This document shows, one piece after another, positions 38,501 through 48,990 of a stretch of 64,000 nucleotides of DNA. The stretch lies in contig ARYC01017161.1 of assembly GCA_000711775.1 (NCBI GenBank), positions 62,001 through 126,000 of the forward strand, written 5' to 3'. The stretch is from Oxytricha trifallax (taxonomy: Eukaryota; Ciliophora; Spirotrichea; Sporadotrichida; Oxytrichidae). The number at the start of each line of letters is the position of its first letter. Positions within the stretch are counted from its first letter, which is position 1. The notes beneath the pieces were generated by a model. The model was given only the letters and a program-made list of their open reading frames with translations, did not search any database and was not told the origin of the DNA. The translations under genes and the position numbers were made by a program.

Positions 38501-41500
38501 AAATTTAGTACTAATTTAATGGAACTAAATTGATTAAAATGGAGCTCCATTTCTGAAGTTTGTTACAGCTTCTGCCAGCTTTCTCCACGTATCCTTACCA
38601 GGTTGACCTCCTATGAGATGGCCATATTTAATACTAAGATTTTTAACAGTAGGATCCAGAACTCTATATATTAAAATTTGAAATTCAATAACAAGAGAAG
38701 GAACAAGGATGGAACTATAAGTACTGCAATGAAGAGGGTTGAAGCTTAAGAAATGATCTCAAGATTTAGAAGCAAGGAAGATCTCTATCGATACCTCACT
38801 TAGCATGGTAAGCATGTGAAATATACTCAATCATATGCTATAGTGGGTTTATTCCTTCAAACGATGGAAGGTACCAAAATTTCATTCTTAAAAGCTATAC
38901 TATGCGATGAGAAGAAAGCTTCAAAAACAGTGAAATAAAGTTGATAGATATACCAAACTACCCAGAGATTTCAGTCACTAATCTCTACGAGGATGCGATG
39001 AAAGATGAAGAGGTGGTAGTTTATCTTCCTACCAAGAAACAACTCTCTAACAACCTTCCAGAAAGGAGCTTCTTCTTTGGAGTACTTGGCACTTTAAGAG
39101 AGAGTTATCTCAGAGAGATCATTGAAGAAGCTCACAAAAAACGCTACTCTAATTCTCCTGAAGATTAAAAGAAGCAAGGCATACTAATAAGCGAGACCTG
39201 GCTCGCTGAGCTTAAGAAACACCCATTCCTCTCTAGTAAGCTTTCATTCATAACTTTGTAGGGAAACCTGGAACTAGTATATTCCTAATGAAAGAGCATG
39301 CGAAGGCTCACAGAGAGAGAAAGCCATAGACTATTTATGAAGTGAGCAAGAGACTTTATAAAGATGTCTAAAAGCCAGAAGAAATGAACATAGATGCAGG
39401 AGCTGGCACAAAGAGAAGAAATATGGGCCCAAGCAAGCCATAAGAAGAGGAAAAGAAAAAAAGCCAAACCCCTTTATGGGTTAGTTTAATATGTGAACTT
39501 ATTCATTCATTTAAATCTAAAACTTATTTATAAACATTCATTCTTCCCTCTCTCGCACAAAATGTTGTCTTATCTACACTCACTCTCTTACAGATGCTTT
39601 GAATCAAGTCTACAGTATCGATGGGCAAGTCATGCATAAGATGATACAGCAGCAGCTTCTTGTAGTGAGTCTTGATTTAACTCCAGTAGAATTCTATTCC
39701 ATTAAATTAAGGACTATAAGGAACGTTATAAACAAGAGTTATGTTTAGGTCTTCATAAACTTTCTTAGACACCTTAGTCTTATGAACTGAAAGGTTATCA
39801 ACAAACAGGATGATCTCTTGGTTGCTATACTTCTCTCTGAGCTTATGTAGGAACTCTATATACTACTCTCGCTTAATAGAGCGAGAGTGAATAACATAAC
39901 TGTCTAAGCCAGAATCTTCACTTATACCAGCTAAAATTGCATGAGTGACTACCTTCACTTTTTAGTCATAAACTTCTATATTATCATACTTCTTATACCA
40001 TGACTTATTAATAAAAGTGTTGAAAGTAAACACAGCTTCATCTGCATGTATGAACATGATGTTATTATCAATAGCTCTCTGCATTTAATCATATATATAT
40101 TTAAATTATTACTATAAAATGGAACTGTAAAATCAATCACTCTCTTCACTCTGTTGACAGTCTTGAAAGTAATACCATTTCTTCTATAAATAATGCCTAT
40201 AGTCTAAGGAAAGATACGCATGTCAGGAAACCTGCGATGAAACATCACAGCTCGCTAGTTAATGGAAAGTGTGCCCAATACTTCAAAGTCCTCGAGTCGC
40301 AGAGGAAGTCAATATGAGCCTGAGAGAACTTTTATTTTATTGCAGGATGCGTTCAACAACCAGAATTAAAATGCTAAACAGCTAGCAAGCAATGATACCT
40401 AACAGTTGAGGCACTCTTGTGTAGTAGCTTTGCTATAGCTGCATAATTCAGGACTGGTTTGACTAAGTCTATATTAATACTCGTACCATACCTAAGCTGC
40501 AACAGTAAATCTAAATATTTTTCATCATAAATAGACCCTAAATTTAGCTAATTTCAATTTCTCATTTTGCAATTTGACCTAATTTCTCTACAAACCCCAA
40601 TAAGACCCCAACTATACCCTACAAATCAAAGCACTTATAAACCTCACTAAGGGGTTTTGGGGTTTTGAATCATGGTTAGACAATAGTGGCTCCTGGATTA
40701 CTTTTCTTTTATCATAGTTAGTGTCATCTCTTCTGTTCTCAAATTTATTTTGTTGATAGATTCCTCTAGTATCGACTCTATTTAGCTGTTTTGAATTTCT
40801 GTCCTAGTTATTGTAACTTTTTCCTTAATATTCTTTATTTGGCTTGTAGTTTTCTTCCCTTTCATCATGCTGGTGTAAATAGGGCTTATAATTACGATCA
40901 TGATAATTTTGGTTATCCTTGTAATTTTGTTGATATGGCCTACCGCCCTTACGATTATCATAGGTACCCTAATCATCATCGTTATTAAATGCTCTGGTAT
41001 TTGAGTATTTATTTTAGCCTTCTCTTTGATTATCAAACCCACGTTGGCTTTATCTATTGTCACATCTAACTTCATATTGTTACTCAGTACCTCTCATACC
41101 TCCACAATTATCATAATTCTATTGTCATGATTGTCCCTATCATCACAACGGTTTAGAAATTTTCTTTGCTATTAGCTCTTTTCATATTCCTCATCCTACA
41201 GCTTTCTCTGTAATTCTCTATGTGTTTCTACTCTTTAATGTATTTTTCATAGTTTTAAGCTTCAATATCAGCATATTTTACAAATACATCCTCCGGAAAA
41301 TCTAAGAACATACTTGACTTAAGAGGAGGGTCTAGTTTTTCATGCAATTTAGAATAGAAAGTTTTCGCATCTTCCTTCTTTTATACAGAACAAAAGAAGC
41401 GTATTTTGTGTGGCAAGACTGTGCTCTTAATTTCGTTTGCAAACATTTCTGTAAGAGTGAAGAATACTCGCTTTTCTTGCTCTTTAGCAATTAAAGGATC

Positions 41501-42262
41501 TTCTGAAATTTAAAAAATGTGAATTTTGAATTTGTAACCTCTTTAGCCAAGCGTCTTTCTAGTTAATTACTTTCATGTAGAACTGCCTATCTTTTAAGTA
41601 GTATTTCCTGAAATTTGACTCCATATCTACGTTGGCTTCATCGAATCTAGGTCTGGGTACAAACTTCTCACGTTCAGGTCTCTATAATCTTTCTCTGCGT
41701 TCTCCGGATCCTCTTGGCGAGAGATTTTGCTCAGAAAAATCATGATCATGAATATTTTGTTAGCCATCATGTCTATAGCCCATAGTTTTGGCATTATTAT
41801 AGATGTTATGCTGGTCTTGTTGGCTTTTTCTTGATCTATAAGGTATTCATTGATATGCTTTAGAATATATTTAATGATTAATAAATGCTCTAGAATACGG
41901 CTTTCGTAAACTTACCATTATCGACAACATAGTCATCCCCTTCATCAAGAATTTTGTTGATATTTCTTTGCATATCCTGTGAATTCAAAGATTTATGCTT
42001 ATTTGATGAGTGCTTTTACAAGCCTATTTCCTAATCATCATCTTCCTCATCATCGTCGTCTTCATCATAGTTCCAGTTTTCTATAATAGAGATTAATTAA
42101 AAATTCATGATTAGCAACACAAAGAATAAAAGCTTACTGTTTTGGTGTTGATACTAAAATTACTTCTGTGAAGGTTGGGGATTTCCTTAATCATGATGTA
42201 ATTGCTGTGAATGTTTCTGATCATCAAGCTGGAAATGATCGTTTTATTGATCTATAAAAAGA
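35585..42262 (-). CDS. Acidic, Asn/Gln/Tyr- and RGG-rich protein, split by TBE copy 2
   Basis: Minus-strand gene in two blocks either side of TBE copy 2. Right block (42,262-40,671): a Gln-rich start HFQLDDQKHSQQLHHDQGN; an intron (GTAAGC..TTATAG, about 42,081-42,137); an acidic stretch ENWNYDEDDDDEEDDDQE; FTLTEMFANEIKSTVLPHKI; FLDFPEDVFVKYADIEAQNY; then Asn/Arg/Tyr-rich repeats (RPYQQNYKDNQNYHDRNYKP). Left block (36,555-35,585): INFAKGKPKFSKNHSQNLEG, more Gln/Asn/Tyr repeats, RGG boxes (GGRGGYNQGGNRGG) and a last GGRGGYQQRR before TGA. The composition suggests an RNA-binding, condensate-type protein; no folded domain recognised. Frames do not join perfectly across the TBE, so the exact IES edges are unknown. 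Confidence 0.65.
36698..38145 (-). CDS. TBE zinc-finger/protein-kinase gene, copy 2
   Basis: From ATG 38,145 to TGA 36,698. The first third has frame changes (near 38,080 and 37,960); after that the frame is long and clean. Zinc-finger remnants near 37,870 and 37,735, the latter followed by HMQKHHLSEFLIKDEE, then a Gln/Arg-rich linker, LIACLQERAMYIPALNAIDI, and the kinase domain: VIVVDEYAYK-type VAIK region (IVVDEYAYKVY), YVHRDLKPSNVMLN, VIDFNRAIR (DFN), LGTPGYFPIREKW and WDVWAVAAIILE. Family as in copy 1. The kinase half appears intact and may still be under selection. Confidence 0.88.
38325..38520. promoter_or_regulatory. RGTACY palindrome cluster, TBE copy 2
   Basis: GGTACC/AGTACT-type palindromes repeated about nine times between the divergent kinase and 22-kDa genes, mirroring the cluster in copy 1 almost base for base. 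Likely shared regulatory DNA of the element. Confidence 0.55.
38709..39496 (+). pseudogene. TBE 22-kDa protein, copy 2, with a 36-nt intron
   Basis: From ATG 38,709; conserved MKRVEAQEMISRFRSKEDLY, then a clean intron at 38,808-38,843 (GTAAGCATGT..GCTATAG) whose removal joins LTQHVGLFLQTMEGTKISFL in frame. Next NYPEISVTNLYEDAMKDEEV, LPERSFFFGVLGTLRESYLR and HPFLSSKLSF; one base is missing near 38,920 and the frame changes near 39,240 to FVGKPGTSIFLMKEHAKAHR and a Lys/Glu-rich tail. Stop at 39,494-39,496, converging on the transposase stop at 39,507. Function unknown. Confidence 0.85.
39507..40565 (-). pseudogene. TBE 42-kDa DDE transposase, copy 2
   Basis: Same protein as at 12,282-13,338. 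N terminus SIYDEKYLDLLLQLRYGTSI, then a one-base loss near 40,360 (compare copy 1), FHRRFPDMRIFP, the NNIMFIHADEAVFTF first Asp, the IILFVDNLSVHKT second Asp, and the YNVPYSP..NGIEFYWSQIK Glu near 39,700. An in-frame TGA three codons after the presumed ATG leaves the start uncertain. At least two frame breaks. Confidence 0.88.
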
Positions 42263-43585
42263 TAATACTATGAATTTAAAATAATTGAGAAATAGAAATT
42301 AATTGAAAATTTTTATTATTAGTATATTAATTAAAACATAACTATATTCTGGCACTCTTATAAAAACTTTTCTTTTTGACACGGATAGGAATTATCTGTA
42401 TAAAAAACGATATTGATATTTAATAATATTAATTTAGTTTTATAAGTTAATATAGTAGAATTTTAATTAATTTAATTAGCTTTTAATTTAATTTAGTTCA
42501 TAATAGTCAACTTTATCTGCAATTTATGAAGAAAAAATTTAACTATTATTTAATGTAAATTTTATGAAATGTTTCTTATTGAGCGGTAATAAAAAGTAGA
42601 ACTTCTTTGAGAATAATCGAGCTTACTATTCTTATGCTAATGTTACAAGTATTAAATCTAAATATTTTTATCATAGAAAAATAAAAAACATTTTTATACA
42701 ATAATTATTAATAATTTAGACATAATTTGAAGGAAACTGAGGATAAATTCTATAATTTGATTTAATTTATTTTTATTAAAGATGTTTATAAAGGTTTAGA
42801 CATCGTTGAACATTTTGATTAATGGTTATAAATTCTTTTATAATACAGTAATGAATATTTATAATTCATTTATGGAATGAATGAGTGATATCATTATAAA
42901 TTAAAAAATATCCAACTAATTTTATTCTTAATTCAAATTATTTTAACTATTTGCTAAATCTTATGATGCAATTAAATATAATTAAATTTCATAAATTTAT
43001 GAAATTAATGATTCCCTTAGCAATTTCATTTCATGGTTAAAAAGCAAATAATATTTGAGATTAGAAAATATAATTCTTAAATCGATAGCAAAAAAATCGT
43101 AAGCTAACCATAAGTAACTAAAGTTTCATTTATTTTTTAATTAAATTTAAATACAGATAACCAAACCATATTATTCAAATATACCATAAATTTATCATGA
43201 AATTAATATTTTAAATTTGATTGTTGATTATGGTTATCGCTTGTTTAAACAGCGCCAGAACCTTGGCTTCCTAGATTTCCACCTTTATTTTAAATTATAT
43301 TTATTTATAAAAATAGTGGTTTCAATCACAAAAATATGATTTTCTTATTACTTTGTATAATAAAAGAGTATATTTTCGTAGTCTGATTGATCGTTCATTT
43401 ATATAATTATTTTTAAATATTAGTCTTTATTAAATGATAAAACTAATAAGTTAATATTGAGTTATTTCTAAGTGAGTCAAATACTTTCCTTGATTTTAAT
43501 TGCTATTATTTCTTATGCTTTTTACCCTTTATTGAGGAATCTAAGATTTCAAAAATAGTATATATACTCATATTTTAATTTTAGA
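42263..43585. other. AT-rich spacer with one Gly/Ser-rich patch
   Basis: AT-rich. At about 43,240-43,290 the minus strand reads GGNLGSQGSGAVQTSDNHNQ, a GC-richer patch that could be the first segment of the RGG-rich gene downstream on the same strand; I cannot join the two. Confidence 0.35.
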
Positions 43586-45361
43586 ATGGCGTTAATGAGT
43601 AAATTATAATTAATATCTTAAAATAAAAATGACTCTAAGGAGACATTCCACATTGTAAATAAAAGCATTAAATGATCAAGAAGTTAACCCTTTTGATCCT
43701 ATGAATCTGCCTTTTGATAGTAAGTTGCACTAGATATAGCAAAAATTCAAAGAATCATTTTTTTACTGTTGTTTAAAACAAGGAATAACCTAAATATTCT
43801 AAATTAAATATAGGTTAGGGTATAATATTCTAGGAGTAATTCAAGAAATTATAGATGAGGAGAGCTCACCAAAAAATTTCATAATTAAGATTTAGACAGT
43901 GAAAGAATTAAAAAGAGAATATTTACTGACAAAGAGATAAAAATCTAAATCGAAAAACAATCTGAAGAAAAGCGAGTTTAAAAATAGACAATCAGTGCTG
44001 CACCAATAAGCATAAGTTATAATTAAATTGGTGTGAATCAGAACTCAAACTCTGATACACCAAAGAATTTTAACAATAATAATTTAGGTGGCTTTGCTAA
44101 CCAGAGTACATTTTCACACGCTAATAATAGCTCAGCAAAGCGGAGACAAATTGTTATGGTATCTCACACAAAAACAATGGCGACATAATTATCAAATGAA
44201 GAAATTCAATCGCTCTAAGATGGTGGTGGATACCTAAAAATACAAGGAATTAAAAGTGCCTTACTTTAATTTGTGTAAAACAAATTAAAAACTATTGATA
44301 TTGGAAAAGTTTAAGAAAAGCTCAAAAGGGAAAAGGAGGAGAAAGAGATGCAAGATTAAATCAATAAAATGAATAAGTTTATAGGAGAGTAAATTTCGCA
44401 ATTAAGTGCTTTGGAATTACATAGAGAGCAATAAAAAGATGATGCTGTCAGACAAATTGAAAATTAGCTGTCAAGAAAATATCAAAAGAACTAACTTGAG
44501 TGGTTAAGAGTATCCAGTAAACATAATCATATCAAGCCTTATTTAAAGCAGAAACTTATATAGAAGCTCTAAAATCCTGATACTGAGCTTTATAAATCAA
44601 CAACAATTAAAAAAAAGAGAAGATAGACGAGATTATTTTCAGCATCACCTTTAAATTTTACTTAAAACTTAAGCAAAAATAAATATGAGAGCAATTAAGA
44701 AAAATATAAAACTAGATAGATATCAATATGCATTTCCAATACTTAAAGTATGAATAGTTTTAAACTAAATTCATCAACTTCCCCTAAAAAGCGTATAATG
44801 AGTGCTGTTTAAAAATCAACTAGTATGAAGCAATCAACTAATTTCCAATCTGAGTTTAAATCCTTCCAAATTGAAAAGAGTGAAACAAATATTAAGCCCT
44901 TTATTTCTCCCTCTATTTAGGTCAAGTAAGCTCATTAAGATCTAATGAATACAATCTAGAAAACGAAATCCTTACCTTAGTTTATCAACTCAAAACAAGC
45001 CCTTGCCAGTGGTGGCTCTCTCTATCATAACATCTGAGACACCTTCGATTAATTTGTTTCAACTTGCCAGGAAGTTCTTGAGAACGAAGACAACAGGAAG
45101 ATTCTTTATCAAAAGGGAGAACATATGAATAAAAAACCTAAATTTTCATTTGCTAACCCAGCTACTAAAGAAGCTGTTCAAGAAATATTAAATACTTAAG
45201 GGCAGATCCAAGATGATATAAACGTGCCACTGATGGCATCATTAAGAAACAAGAAAAAAAACAATAAGTTCGATCAATATGTCAAAATGAAAAAAGATCT
45301 GGGTTAGACTTATAAAACAATTAAAACTAATTACTATCAGATTTTATATTAAATCAAATGA
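43586..45361 (+). CDS. Coiled-coil protein of unknown function
   Basis: Long plus-strand gene, starting at ATG 43,586 or 43,629 (MTLRRHSTLQIKALNDQEVN, then PFDPMNLPFD) and ending at TGA 45,359. After a frame change near 44,030 it reads RQIVMVSHTKTMATQLSNEE, then a strongly charged coiled coil (VQEKLKREKEEKEMQDQINK, IENQLSRKYQKNQLEWLRVS), Ser/Lys-rich stretches (KKRIMSAVQKSTSMKQSTNF) and SLYHNI-stop-DTFDQFVSTCQEV, an in-frame TGA at about 45,034, then KKPKFSFANPATKEAVQEIL. No recognised domain. The style resembles ciliary/cytoskeletal proteins, but that is a guess. Confidence 0.65.
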
Positions 45362-45560
45362 TATAAAAAATAAGTTTTTAATTACAATTTTACGATTTGA
45401 TAATTCGTTATATCTCATTAGCCGTTTAAAATAATAAAGTTATAATAATAAGGGCATAATAAATAAATAATTTCCTCTCTAAATAATAGAAAATAGGTAA
45501 TCTAAATAAATTCAGATTTTAAAGATAACAAAATTTTAAGAGAAATAATTAGGGGTTTAA

Positions 45561-48500
45561 ATGGATAGTATTTTCAAACAGAATAATTCTGGTATAATTC
45601 ATGACTTACCTCCTACAAAAATTTAATACTATCTGAAGTCCCCTAATAGAAGAAGTTCATTGAGAAAGTTCTAGTAAATATTTGGAAAGAATAAAATGCA
45701 AAGCTTATAAGTTAACAAGAGTAAAATAGTACTGTAATGAGTGGTGGAGGTAGAAATAGATAAGCATAATCTAGTGATTATAGACAGAATAAGAAAATTA
45801 TGGGTGATTTATGGAGTGCTAAGAATGACCCTGAGTATCATAAGCATAAAAAAGACATCAGAGTTAGACGAACTGGGGTAATCTCATTAAATTTCTTATT
45901 TAATTAATGTTTAGTAAACACAACTACAAATTATACTATAGTTTAGTATATTGTATAAGTATAAGCATCCACAGCACTATGGGAGAAAGTTATGATGGGC
46001 TCATACACTAAACTATACAAAGATTAATAAGACATTGAAAATTACAAAGCTGATAACTATGACCAGGTCAAAGAGGTAAGTTAACGACATCATAATTTAA
46101 TTTCATTGATTTATACTTAATAAGTAATATTTAGATAGTGGCTAGCTTACCACGTGAAATCAATGCATAGACTAGAACTATTTGTAAAATTAGATAAACT
46201 CCAATGATTAGGACACAATTTAAACGATTGAGGCATCAAAAGCGAACAATATAATCTCTAAGTATCGCTCTGACTAATAGCATGTTATGAACTTTATAAG
46301 TATGATATTTTACTTAAACTCCAGATTTAAATATCTGCAATGAAAAGCCGCTTAAACCCAGGATAAAATAACAGCTAGCGATTCAACTCATTAAAAGAAA
46401 GGAGAATTGTTGAATAAGTGCCATTATCATGCTAAGGTAGTGAAGAGATTTAAGATAGTGTTGGATGGCTTGGAAAACGGGTGGTGCAGTAGAGTCAAAC
46501 TTAAGGAGAGTGATGCGGGATATAAGCTTTATAAGAGGAGACTTGAGACAGGGCGAGCTTCAAGGCCTGAACTTATGATGGCAAGGGATTTACTAAACTT
46601 TTATTTATTATATTCCAATAAATTTAGAAACTTTCAAGCTTAGTAAGAATGATATTAAAATGATGAACTTGCTTCGTGAAATTAAATCTTAAATCAGAAA
46701 TTAAAAACACTTTTTGTTTAAGCTATTTTACTTTAAGAAAGACTTTAAAAATATATATGATACTTAACCAAATAATTTTAATAAAAAAATTGGAATAAAA
46801 TTAATTAGAATCTCATTAATTATCACTAACTTCAAATGCATTTAAAATTTTTCTTTGCCTCTACCTACACCTTAAGCTTTCTTAGGGAATTCTCGTCCAA
46901 AGTCAAATAACTATACTTCTGTAAAAATTTACCATATATTTTGCATGAATTTTGAGGGCTGATTTAATTGAATCTTGAGTCATGTTTTGAGGATAACTAT
47001 ATCTTAAAATGCAGATGGAAATACTTTTTAATTCCTTATAAATTTTGGAATCCTGAGCCTTCTCCAAAGAAATACTGGAGGTGGTTGAGCATCTGATACT
47101 ACACCTAAAAAATTTAATCGGCTTTAAAGTTAGTAAATGTAGTAAAAGAAAGAGTATAAATTTTTAATTTAATTCCTTCAACCCTTTAAATGAATAAGTT
47201 AAAATTAGAATTTTATAACAATTTATTAGTTAATAAACTTATTTCTTATTAAATTTATTGATGAAAGCCATAATGATTTCAATTTAACTAATAATTAATT
47301 AATAACAAACTTCATTTTACAGGCGCTGATTCATTCTCAAACAAAGCTTTGAATGAATTTTTCTTGGAGGGAGAGCCAAAGAAACCCTATAAAAAATCCT
47401 ATTTAAAAGAGGATGAAAGAGTTATTCTTGCTGGAGGCCCAAGACTAACAGTAATGAGGATATTAAAAAAATAAATTACTGCCGTAAGTGTTTTCTACAC
47501 TTTACTTATCTGTATTGTTCAAAATTTTTAATAAAGTATAAACCTTTTATTTTTATTACGGTGTTTTGTAAAAAGCAGCGTTTATGATACAAAAATACTT
47601 CCGTCTATGGAAAGCCAACAAATCTATCAATAACAAGTATAAGAACGAGAACTCAATCTCAAGAAAGAGAGAGAACTAGAAGAAGAGGGATAACATCTAG
47701 GATAGACTGAGTTCTTCAAGTCAAACTAAAATTTAAGAAATAATGGAATTTAACAATAATAATTTAGAAATAATTCTCTGAGCCCAGACTTGTATTTATT
47801 TAGTAGAATATTAATAAAAAAACACTAGTTTTAAGAATACGATACTGCTAATGCATAATCTCCTCAATAATATTACAAAATATAGCATAGAATAATTGAA
47901 AGAATTTACACTTAGCCTTTGTTGACTAGAAACAGAGAAAACTAGCTTAATTTCATTTAGTCCATCAAGAATAACAATGAGAATTATGTAAGTGTATTTT
48001 ATCAATCTTATATAATTTTGTAGATAAAAATATATTGGTAATTACTGAATAAGGCAGATATTAACGCAAGAGATAATAATAAGAATTCAGCTTTGTTTTA
48101 CGCGTTTTAGAATCAAAACCTCTCACTTATAAAATAATTAATATCAATGGGGGGCAGATGTAAACTTAGACTGTGGAGGCAATAACTCAGCTCTACATGA
48201 ATCTGTGCGTTTTATAGATGTTAAAATAATTAAATACTTAGTAAACTAAGCTGGTGCTAATGTGCTCTAATTCAATAAGAAAAATGAATGCGCTTTATCA
48301 TGAATTTATTTAATAGCTATCATTGTAATATGATTGATATCATTGTAAATATTATTTTAAAGCTTTGTACCATGCTGATGATGAATTATTGAGACATACA
48401 GGATTACTTAGTTATAAAATGATGATATTTAAGTAAAGAGAAGTAAATGAGTAATATTATAGGAAATTTCATAAATCAACACCTTTTTATAATAAATCCA

Positions 48501-48877
48501 GGTCAACCTCACCTTAGACAAGCAGCTTGAAATACCATAAAACCAAAGAGAATATACCTGAAGTTAAATCAGTTCTAGTTAGTTGAATCTAATTCATGGG
48601 TCTAGTTTATCTGCTGCTGCTTATGGAAATCATACTAATAATAATAGCCCTAGTCCTAGAATGACACTTTGATCACAATAAGGTAATTAGTAGTAACAAC
48701 AGGCTTTATATAATATTAATTAATATTTCTTTCTTAAAATAGAATGAACAAATATATTAGAAGACTATTGATAGTAGTATTACAGTTAGAAATATTAATA
48801 CTGAGAGCAGTAATAAAAATAGAAATGATAAGAGACCATCCTTCAATGTCTAATTTAATATTGAGAAAATGTTTTGA
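45561..48877 (+). CDS. Ankyrin-repeat and IQ-motif protein, split by several introns/IESs
   Basis: From ATG 45,561 (MDSIFKQNNSGIIHDLPPTK). Segments: YRQNKKIMGDLWSAKNDPEY; STALWEKVMMGSYTKLYKDQ and DIENYKADNYDQVKE (to 46,080); SLPREINAQTRTICKIRQTP (46,140); EASKANNIISKYRSDQQHVM; GELLNKCHYHAKVVKRFKIV and LETGRASRPELMMARDLLNF (46,640); DSFSNKALNEFFLEGEPKKP (47,330); an IQ-like motif AAFMIQKYFRLWKANKS (47,570); a 36-nt intron (GTAAGTG..TTTTGTAG, about 47,986-48,021); ankyrin repeats KADINARDNNKNSALFYAFQ and GADVNLDCGGNNSALHESV; end NVQFNIEKMF, TGA 48,877. One in-frame TGA near 46,340 and a shift near 48,150. Possibly a calmodulin-binding scaffold. Confidence 0.65.
46850..47105 (-). CDS. Antisense coding segment inside the ankyrin gene
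   Basis: Minus strand reads TTSSISLEKAQDSKIYKELK, SICILRYSYPQNMTQDSIKS and ALKIHAKYMVNFYRSIVI, then in the next frame FDFGREFPKKAQGVGRGKEK. It is GC-richer than its flanks and lies between plus-strand segments of the ankyrin/IQ gene. It may be an inverted segment of a scrambled gene, or a segment of another gene nested in an IES. Confidence 0.4.
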
Positions 48878-48990
48878 AATGTTCTGATAAAATTTATCTA
48901 ATAATAATTTTCATTTACAAATATAATTTATTTTAAAGAATAATTATTAAAAATCAAATAAAAACTCTTATTTAACAAATTGGAATAAAG
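48878..48990. other. Short AT-rich gap between convergent genes
   Basis: AT-rich; 3' ends of the ankyrin gene (+) and the next gene (-) meet here. Confidence 0.5.

Larger units (their letters stand above)
36559..40667 (-). mobile_element. TBE transposon copy 2 (4,109 bp), target duplication AAT
   Basis: Inverted relative to copy 1. Left end CAAAACCCCAAAACCCC, right end GGGGTTTTGGGGTTTTG: perfect 17-bp C4A4 telomere repeats inside about 80-bp terminal inverted repeats. AAT is duplicated at 36,556-36,558 and 40,668-40,670. Same three genes as copy 1. It sits inside a macronuclear-destined gene, so it acts as a 4.1-kb IES that must be removed precisely for that gene to work. Ends are better preserved than in copy 1. 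Confidence 0.97.
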
